From an uncultured Campylobacter sp. (GTDB lineage: Bacteria > Campylobacterota > Campylobacteria > Campylobacterales > Campylobacteraceae): 5,752 bases of DNA. Shown piece by piece: positions 1 through 3,974 of the stretch; position 1 is the first letter of the stretch; each line of letters opens with the position of its first letter. The notes below the pieces were generated by a model that worked only from the letters and a program-made list of their open reading frames with translations, made no database searches and had not been told where the DNA came from. The translations under genes were made by a program, and so were the position numbers. The stretch spans positions 1 through 5,752 of the forward strand of contig NZ_CALIMY010000039.1 in NCBI RefSeq assembly GCF_938045205.1, given 5' to 3'.

Positions 1-126
1 ATGCATGGGTGAAATTTTAGCGCGCGGGCGGCACTTTGGGTACTGTGGGTGAAATTTGGATAGCCAAGCTCGCTGTCCGAGAAATTTTATGTAATGTTGC
101 GCGAGCCGTGCATACGGTGTGAACCT

Positions 127-140
127 GATGAAATTTTAAA
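127..140 (+). repeat. 14-mer shared with the downstream array
   Basis: GATGAAATTTTAAA here is identical to 3234-3247. It links the upstream non-coding motif region to the 18-bp array inside the operon. Exact identity over 14 bases is seen directly; common origin is inferred. Confidence 0.6.
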
Positions 141-389
141 AACGTGCTTCGAGGCGGAATTTAAACGGCGCCTGTTCGACAGAGTAGGGCGATAAATTTC
201 GTCGCGCCTAAAATACATCGTCTCGGCGGCGATAAAATGCTGCGCGCTTAGAACGAAGTCGTACAAAGGCGGCGTAAATTTTATCGCGCGGGTTTTGTGC
301 GAGCAGGCGGCGGCTTTGGATAAAAGATCGGAATTCTGCAGCGCGGCGAGTAAAATTTCGGCGAAATTTTGCTGCAAAGCAGCGCGGGT

Positions 390-405
390 TAAATTTTAAA
401 ATTTA
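390..405. repeat. 16-bp perfect palindrome TAAATTTTAAAATTTA
   Basis: The sequence equals its own reverse complement. Its 14-bp core AAATTTTAAAATTT recurs at 2173-2186 (ATPase linker) and 5738-5751 (end of window). It could be a protein binding site or simply two adjacent AAATTT repeat words. No regulator can be named. Confidence 0.6.
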
Positions 406-415
406 CGGCTCGACG

Positions 416-637
416 GAGAATAGGTAAAAGCCGGGCGGTAGAGCGGCGGCGGGATTTGTTTTTAGCGGGCATTTTGCGATAAACAAGCGGCGATTGAACC
501 AAGCGTGGACGGCGGTAAAATTTCGCTACTAAACAAACGGCGCTATTAAATACCGATTGCAAGTAGCGGTAAATTCGCCCAAAGGACGCGGCAGCTGAAG
601 TCGGTACTATGCTAAAGAAAGCCGAGAATAGGTAAAA
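416..637 (+). repeat. 14-bp direct repeat GAGAATAGGTAAAA, two copies
   Basis: Exact copies lie at 416-429 and 624-637, 208 bp apart start to start. The second copy runs into AAATTTT, the first into a GC-rich stretch. The repeat suggests local duplication within the motif-rich upstream region. Confidence 0.6.
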
Positions 638-640
638 TTT

Positions 641-1035
641 TGCCAAAAGGCGCGGCGCAGATAAAGAGCGGCGCTCACAGCTCGCCGGGCGTCTTAAAAC
701 TCGCTTTCGTTTGCGTTTTGAAGCGAATTTATCGCGGGTACTCGCGGGCTGCTTCATGTTTTGGAGACCGCCCCGCTCATGCGCGTTGTGTGCGCATCGT
801 TAGCGGCGCGGCTAGCCGATGCGATATGCACGCGCTCAAGACGGATCGGGCGGCGCGCGGAATATTCGGCGCGAGCCGTAAGCAACGCCGATCGTGCGGG
901 CACTCGAATTCGAGCGGGTGATTGCAGGGCGCCCCGACGCGATAGAGCTTGGTTTCGCGCGCTTGCGGTAAGTTACGTCGAATTTATGCGAGGTTTGGGC
1001 GAAATTGTTCAACGCGCGGCGCCAAATTTAAAGCA
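641..1035. other. Stretch with no supported gene
   Basis: Open frames exist on the plus strand (640-921 and 761-1090), but their products are Arg/Ala/Cys-rich and low in hydrophobic core, with no motif I recognise and no evident ribosome binding site. The AAATTT motif is almost absent here, with one copy at 1024. I see no promoter, RNA gene or terminator that I can defend. It is best treated as intergenic DNA. Confidence 0.45.
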
Positions 1036-1135
1036 CGCGGCGGCTGCAGAACCGAGATGCCGCGGCTGTCACAAAACTAAGACGCCGTAGCGGTCGCAAA
1101 ATCAAGACGTCTCGGCGGCTGCATAAGCAAGGCGT
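1036..1135. repeat. 25-bp degenerate tandem repeat, four units
   Basis: Units are 1036-1060, 1061-1085, 1086-1110 and 1111-1135, each exactly 25 bp. They share a pattern of CG..GCGGCTGC, then AAAAC.AAG, then ACGC/T. Hand-counted pairwise identities are 17/25 (first and second), 18/25 (first and fourth) and 18/25 (second and third). The period is not a multiple of three, which argues against a coding origin. The array ends about 110 bp before the ATPase start and could lie in its 5' leader. Confidence 0.65.
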
Positions 1136-1168
1136 CGCTACAAAGAGCGCCTTTTGGCGTGCGTAGGT

Positions 1169-1198
1169 CTCGTTCGTCGCGCCGAGCGACGGGGCGAG
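1169..1198 (+). promoter_or_regulatory. Strong hairpin ahead of the ATPase gene
   Basis: Bases 1169-1180 can pair with 1186-1198 around the 5-nt loop GCCGA. The core is a perfect 6-bp stem, CGTCGC with GCGACG, extended by two G-U pairs and, past one bulged G (1194), by CTCG with CGAG. No T-run follows, so it does not look like an intrinsic terminator on either strand. It may be a leader structure or an accidental fold of GC-rich DNA; function is unknown. Confidence 0.4.
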
Positions 1199-1235
1199 CA
1201 ATAAAAAGCGAGCAATAAAAAGCGAGCAATAAAAT
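1194..1235 (+). repeat. 14-bp tandem repeat, three copies, abutting the start region
   Basis: The unit GCGAGCAATAAAAA occurs at 1194-1207, 1208-1221 and 1222-1235; the third copy differs only in its last base. The array ends one base before the Shine-Dalgarno region of the ATPase gene. Its A-rich blocks recur every 14 bp. Copy-number change here would alter the leader without touching the coding frame. Confidence 0.85.
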
Positions 1236-1236
1236 T

Positions 1237-1240
1237 GGAG
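1237..1240 (+). promoter_or_regulatory. Ribosome binding site fixing the TTG start of the ATPase gene
   Basis: GGAG at 1237-1240 is followed by 6 nt and then TTG at 1247. The alternative TTG at 1235 has only the A-rich tandem repeat upstream and no Shine-Dalgarno sequence. An in-frame stop at 1202-1204 rules out any earlier start, and no ATG occurs near the N-terminus. Confidence 0.65.
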
Positions 1241-1246
1241 CTAAGC

Positions 1247-3121
1247 TTGGATCTACTAAATATCGTAAATTTAAAGAAATTTTACCTGCGAGAGGATCGC
1301 AGCAAAAACGTCGTTTTTGAAAATTTCGATCTACGAATAGGCGATACGCCGCGGCTCATCAGCCTCACGGGCCCCGACGGCGCGGGCAAATCCACGCTTT
1401 TAAAGCTCATCTGCGGCATCATCGCGCCCGATTGCGGCGAGATAAAATTTGCAGGCTTCACCCCTAGCGGCGAAAATAAAGAATTCGTCCGCGCAAACGG
1501 CTATATGTCGCAGAGCTTGGGGCTTTACGAGGAGCTTAGCGTCTGGCAAAATTTAAACATCTTCGCAGGCCTAAAAGGGCTCGATCTAAAAGACGGCGAG
1601 GAGTATCTGCGCGGGCTTTTGCGCCGCGTAGGGCTTTTGAGCTTTAAAAATTACGCCGTGGATTCGCTCTCCGGCGGGATGAAGCAAAAGCTAGGCGTCG
1701 CCTGCGCGATTGCGGCTCGTCCGCGGCTTTTGGTGCTAGATGAGCCCACAGTCGGCGTCGATCCGCTCTCGCGCAGCGAGCTGTGGGCGATCGTGCGCGA
1801 GTATCTGGATCAAAGCGGCGCGAAATGTATATTTTCGACGGCGTATTTCGATGAGGCGGCGGATGCCGATCTGACGCTGATTTTGCTCGGCGGCAAGATC
1901 ATAGCGCAGGAGCGTGCCGCAAAGATCACCGCGGCGCTGCTGGACCGCACCTTTCGCATAGGCGGCGAGGATTATCAGAGCCTGGCGCGCCGCTTGATGT
2001 TTAAGACGCAAAGATTTTTAAAAAACTCCCCACTCATCGACATCTGCCCCAGAGACGGCAGCGTCGATCTGCTAAGCGAGGAGCCGATAAGCCTGCACGA
2101 TCTGCAGAGGTTTTTAAACGCGAGCCTAGAGGGTGACGGCGAAAATACAGAACGCGAAAACGGGCGCAGTGAAAATTTTAAAATTTCAAACGAAAACGAG
2201 GGCGTTAAATTTAACGAAAGCGGAGACGCTAAAGTTAAAGGAAACGGAAGCGCTAAATTTAAACTGAGCCCGCGTGAGGCGAGCCTAGAGGATGCGTATA
2301 TTTTTTTAAATAAAGCAGAGATCGGCGTGGCAAACTTCGGCTACGAAAAAAGGAGCTTCGATGCGGCTCAAACCGTCATCAAAGTGCGCGACGTGAGTAA
2401 AAAATTCGGCTTATTTACCGCCGTGGAAAATACGAGTTTCGAGGTCAAAAAGGGCGAGATTTTCGGCCTTCTGGGTCCAAACGGCGCGGGCAAGACGACG
2501 ACCTTTCGTATGATCTGCGCGCTTTTGGGGATGAGCGGGGGCGAGATCTCGGTCATGGGCGAGGATCTGCGCTACGCAAAATCGGCGATCAGATCGCGCA
2601 TCGGCTACGTCTCGCAGAAATTTTCGCTTTATAAAAAGCTAAGCTGCTATCAAAATTTAGAGTATTTTGGTCGCAGCTACGGCATCGGCGGAGTAGCGCT
2701 AAAGCGGCGCATAGAGGAGCTTTTGAGCGAGTTTGGCTTGCAGCGGCTGCGAAACGAGACGTGGCAGAACCTGCCCTTTGGCGCGGGGCGCAACCTTTCG
2801 ATGGCGTGCGCGCTTATCCACCGCCCCGAGATTTTGTTTCTCGACGAGGCCACCAGCGGCGCCGATCCGCTCTCGCGCAGGCTCTTTTGGAACCGCATAA
2901 ATGCGCTCGCGCGCACCGGCGTGAGCGTGGTCGTGACGACGCATTTTATGGAGGAGGCGGAGTATTGCGATCGATTTTTGATCCAAGATCGCGGCAAAAT
3001 CCTGGCGCTAGGCAGCCCCGACGAGGTCTGCGTGCAAGACGGGCGGCGGCTTAGCGTGCAACAGGCCTTCATAAACGAGGTGCAAAAATTTAGAAGCGAG
3101 GCGGGCGATGAGGGCTTTTGA
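1247..3121 (+). CDS. Tandem ABC-ABC exporter ATPase (RbbA/YhiH-like, ATPase half)
   Basis: This cytoplasmic ATPase of 624 residues (from TTG 1247) should power export through the ABC-2 permease encoded downstream. Domain 1: Walker A GPDGAGKST (42-50), Q-loop Gln89, signature LSGGMKQKL (141-149), Walker B LLVLDEP (161-167), D-loop GVDPLSR (170-176). Its H-loop His is replaced by Ala199 (FSTAYFDEA), as I recall for the first domain of E. coli RbbA. Domain 2: Walker A GPNGAGKTT (410-418), Gln457, degenerate signature LPFGAGR (509-515), Walker B FLDEAT (531-536), canonical His566 (TTHFMEEAE). RbbA fuses two such domains to a membrane domain in about 900 residues; here the membrane part is a separate gene. 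A low-complexity Glu/Asn/Gly/Lys linker (about 292-341) separates the domains. The stop lies inside the next open frame (14-nt overlap). The family call is strong; the substrate is unknown. Confidence 0.93.
   Translation: MDLLNIVNLKKFYLREDRSKNVVFENFDLRIGDTPRLISLTGPDGAGKSTLLKLICGIIAPDCGEIKFAGFTPSGENKEFVRANGYMSQSLGLYEELSVWQNLNIFAGLKGLDLKDGEEYLRGLLRRVGLLSFKNYAVDSLSGGMKQKLGVACAIAARPRLLVLDEPTVGVDPLSRSELWAIVREYLDQSGAKCIFSTAYFDEAADADLTLILLGGKIIAQERAAKITAALLDRTFRIGGEDYQSLARRLMFKTQRFLKNSPLIDICPRDGSVDLLSEEPISLHDLQRFLNASLEGDGENTERENGRSENFKISNENEGVKFNESGDAKVKGNGSAKFKLSPREASLEDAYIFLNKAEIGVANFGYEKRSFDAAQTVIKVRDVSKKFGLFTAVENTSFEVKKGEIFGLLGPNGAGKTTTFRMICALLGMSGGEISVMGEDLRYAKSAIRSRIGYVSQKFSLYKKLSCYQNLEYFGRSYGIGGVALKRRIEELLSEFGLQRLRNETWQNLPFGAGRNLSMACALIHRPEILFLDEATSGADPLSRRLFWNRINALARTGVSVVVTTHFMEEAEYCDRFLIQDRGKILALGSPDEVCVQDGRRLSVQQAFINEVQKFRSEAGDEGF
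2173..2186. repeat. AAATTTTAAAATTT palindrome inside the ATPase linker
   Basis: This perfect 14-bp palindrome is the second of three exact copies in the window (391-404, 2173-2186, 5738-5751). It lies in the low-complexity linker between the two nucleotide-binding domains, where it encodes part of an Asn-Phe-Lys-Ile stretch. Confidence 0.6.
2204..2275 (+). repeat. 24-bp (8-residue) repeat in the inter-domain linker
   Basis: Three units of 24 bp, at 2204-2227, 2228-2251 and 2252-2275, begin GTTAAATTT, GCTAAAGTT and GCTAAATTT. They encode VKFNESGD, AKVKGNGS and AKFKLSPR. The last unit merges into the conserved SLEDAYIF end of the first ABC module. The repeat is in frame and hydrophilic, and extends a linker that is shorter in the relatives I know. 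It uses the same A-rich/T-rich core as the arrays at 3201-3920. Confidence 0.65.
3098..3101 (+). promoter_or_regulatory. Ribosome binding site for the 3108 open frame
   Basis: GAGG at 3098-3101 lies 6 nt before ATG 3108, inside the last codons of the ATPase gene. Good spacing together with the 14-nt overlap fits translational coupling. This is one of the main arguments that the repeat-rich frame is translated. Confidence 0.5.
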
Positions 3122-3974
3122 TCTAAATTTTACGCGAGCGGCGAAGATTTTTGATCCAAATTTTATGCGGGCGGGGCGAAAACCGGTGCGCCCACGCGAT
3201 AAAATTTTAAGCGGCGCAAGGGTCTTGCGGGGCGATGAAATTTTAAACGGCGGCAGGATTTTGAGCGACCGGGCTTTGGGCGTCGGTGAAATTCTAAGCG
3301 GCAGCGGGATTTTTAGCAGCGGCGAAATTTGGAGCGATAGTAAAATTTTAAATGGTGGCGAAATTTTAAGAGATTGCGAAATTTCAAGCGGTAGCGGAAT
3401 TTTAAATGAGATATCGCGCGGCGGGACACGGCGCGGATTTTGTAGATGGATACTGCGCGAGCTCTGCGCCGAAGCGAGCCCGCTCCATCTGCGCCGTAAA
3501 TTTCAAAGCGCGAGCGGCTCGCAAACGGATTATAAATTTAAAAGGGCGACCGCTCTGCAAACAGATCGCAAATTTAAAATGGCGGTCAGTCTGCGAACAG
3601 CTTGTAAATTTAAAGCCCTGGTGCAAAAATTTCATCGCGGAGCTTGCGCCGCCGCGGAGCTTTTGCGTCAAAAATCTCGCGGCGAGACTGTGCTGCGCAA
3701 CTGCTTAAAATTTCAAAGCCCGCCGTATGCGATCAAGCGATTAAAATTTCAGGGCGCGATGAGCGAAATGGGCGCAGGCAGTCCATCTGCGCCGTTAAAA
3801 TTTCAAATCTCGGTTGCCGCACTTTTGCGATTAAAATTCCAAAGTATGCCGAGTACGATCGCGCTGATAAAATTTCAAAGCGCGGTAGTCGCCGAATTTG
3901 CGCGATCAAAATTTAAGGGCTCGTCGCGCGCAGCGCAGTGCTGCAAAATCCGAGCACAGGGGCAGGGCGGATGA
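3108..3974 (+). CDS. Repeat-built hypothetical protein between ATPase and permease genes
   Basis: I do not recognise this 288-residue frame; it may be translated or only repeat DNA that stays open. It starts at an ATG with a good Shine-Dalgarno sequence, overlaps the ATPase gene by 14 nt, and ends in ATGA with the permease start, as real operon genes do. Three repeat blocks make up most of it: an 11-residue repeat with LNFTRA/PNFMRA (about 4-25), a 6-residue repeat of the type EILNGG/KILSGA (32-102), and a 12-residue repeat with LKFQS/KFK (130-270). There is no signal peptide or membrane segment. It is strongly basic (many Arg and Lys), with scattered Cys. Within each block the motif spacings are multiples of three, including off-period ones (15, 21, 39, 45), but the motif's reading phase changes between blocks. 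Other frames are also partly open, so coding status is unsettled. Confidence 0.5.
   Translation: MRAFDLNFTRAAKIFDPNFMRAGRKPVRPRDKILSGARVLRGDEILNGGRILSDRALGVGEILSGSGIFSSGEIWSDSKILNGGEILRDCEISSGSGILNEISRGGTRRGFCRWILRELCAEASPLHLRRKFQSASGSQTDYKFKRATALQTDRKFKMAVSLRTACKFKALVQKFHRGACAAAELLRQKSRGETVLRNCLKFQSPPYAIKRLKFQGAMSEMGAGSPSAPLKFQISVAALLRLKFQSMPSTIALIKFQSAVVAEFARSKFKGSSRAAQCCKIRAQGQGG
3116..3181 (+). repeat. 33-bp direct repeat spanning the ATPase stop codon
   Basis: Two copies, 3116-3148 and 3149-3181, share TTTTGATC.AAATTTTA.GCG and a GCGG.GCGAA-like tail. The first copy includes the last codon and the stop of the ATPase gene. Repeat expansion therefore begins exactly at the 3' end of that gene. 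Confidence 0.7.
3201..3413 (+). repeat. 18-bp tandem array, about 12 units
   Basis: Unit starts are 3201, 3219, 3237, 3255, 3273 (15 nt only), 3288, 3306, 3324, 3342, 3360, 3378 and 3396. The consensus is close to GAAATTTTAAGCGGCGGC. Seven consecutive units from 3288 to 3413 keep an exact 18-bp register despite sequence divergence. In the 3108 frame each unit encodes a hexapeptide of the type E/K/G-I-L-S/N-G-S/G. The units are too divergent, and have no spacers, for CRISPR. Confidence 0.85.
3495..3920 (+). repeat. 36-bp degenerate array with AAATTT core
   Basis: AAATTT cores lie at 3498, 3534, 3570 and 3606 (36 bp apart), then AAAATTT-type cores at 3626, 3671 (imperfect), 3707, 3743, 3797, 3833, 3869 and 3908. 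Spacings are 36, 36, 54, 36, 36 and 39 from 3671 onward. The second and third units (3531-3566, 3567-3602) match at about 26 of 36 bases. Later units share TTAAAATTTCAAAGC, often preceded by GCGA. The 14-mer TCCATCTGCGCCGT precedes the core at 3484-3497 and again at 3782-3795. Each unit encodes about 12 residues with KFQ or KFK at its head. Confidence 0.8.
3958..3962 (+). promoter_or_regulatory. Ribosome binding site for the permease gene
   Basis: AGGGG at 3958-3962 lies 8 nt before ATG 3971, and a second purine block AGGG lies at 3964-3967. The earlier in-frame GTG at 3938 lacks such a site. The ATG product also begins with the polar-then-hydrophobic N-terminus expected of an ABC-2 subunit. 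Confidence 0.6.

Larger units (their letters stand above)
1..640. repeat. AAATTT-motif-rich region without a convincing gene
   Basis: About a dozen AAATTT words (at 12, 52, 82, 131, 194, 276, 353, 364, 391, 399, 518 and 635) sit in otherwise GC-rich DNA, in contexts such as GGTGAAATTTTA and GGCGGTAAAATTTCGC. Spacings (40, 30, 49, 63, 82, 77, 11, 27, 8, 119, 117) are irregular and mostly not multiples of three. The 14-mer GATGAAATTTTAAA at 127-140 recurs exactly at 3234-3247 in the downstream array, and GAGAATAGGTAAAA occurs at both 416-429 and 624-637. Minus-strand open frames at 87-377 and 389-757 show no domain and no family I recognise. A frame open from the window edge ends with a stop at 50-52 and contains GEIL, so the tail of an upstream repeat-bearing gene is possible but unproven. 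I read this as non-coding or decayed repeat DNA. Confidence 0.5.

Noticed and set aside
87..757. Minus-strand open frames at 87-377 and 389-757
   Set aside because: No recognisable domain or convincing ribosome binding site, and they run through irregularly spaced AAATTT motifs in GC-rich DNA where stops are rare by chance.
640..1090. Plus-strand open frames at 640-921 and 761-1090
   Set aside because: Arg/Ala-rich products without motifs; the two overlap in different frames, and the second runs into the 25-bp tandem repeat, whose period is not a codon multiple.
1169..1210. Intrinsic terminator at the 1169-1198 hairpin
   Set aside because: No T-run follows on the plus strand, and none follows on the minus strand either.
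1235..1246. TTG 1235 as ATPase start
   Set aside because: Only the A-rich 14-bp repeat lies upstream. TTG 1247 has GGAG at 6 nt spacing. The difference is four residues and does not affect the function call.
1..1246. A HlyD-type adaptor gene upstream, as expected for this operon type
   Set aside because: No frame in 1-1246 shows an N-terminal membrane anchor, lipoyl-like or coiled-coil features. If present, it lies outside the window.
2301..2307. T7 tract in the ATPase gene as a phase-variation switch
   Set aside because: Seven T is short compared with Campylobacter contingency tracts, which are usually longer runs of G or C, and it encodes ordinary Ile-Phe-Leu codons in a conserved segment.
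3201..3920. CRISPR-like periodic repeats
   Set aside because: Units are divergent, directly adjoining or separated by sequence that is itself repeat-related. No conserved repeat of CRISPR length with unique equal-length spacers exists.
3938..3970. GTG 3938 as permease start
   Set aside because: No Shine-Dalgarno sequence, and it adds 11 residues untypical of the family. ATG 3971 has AGGGG at 8 nt and an ATGA overlap with the preceding frame.
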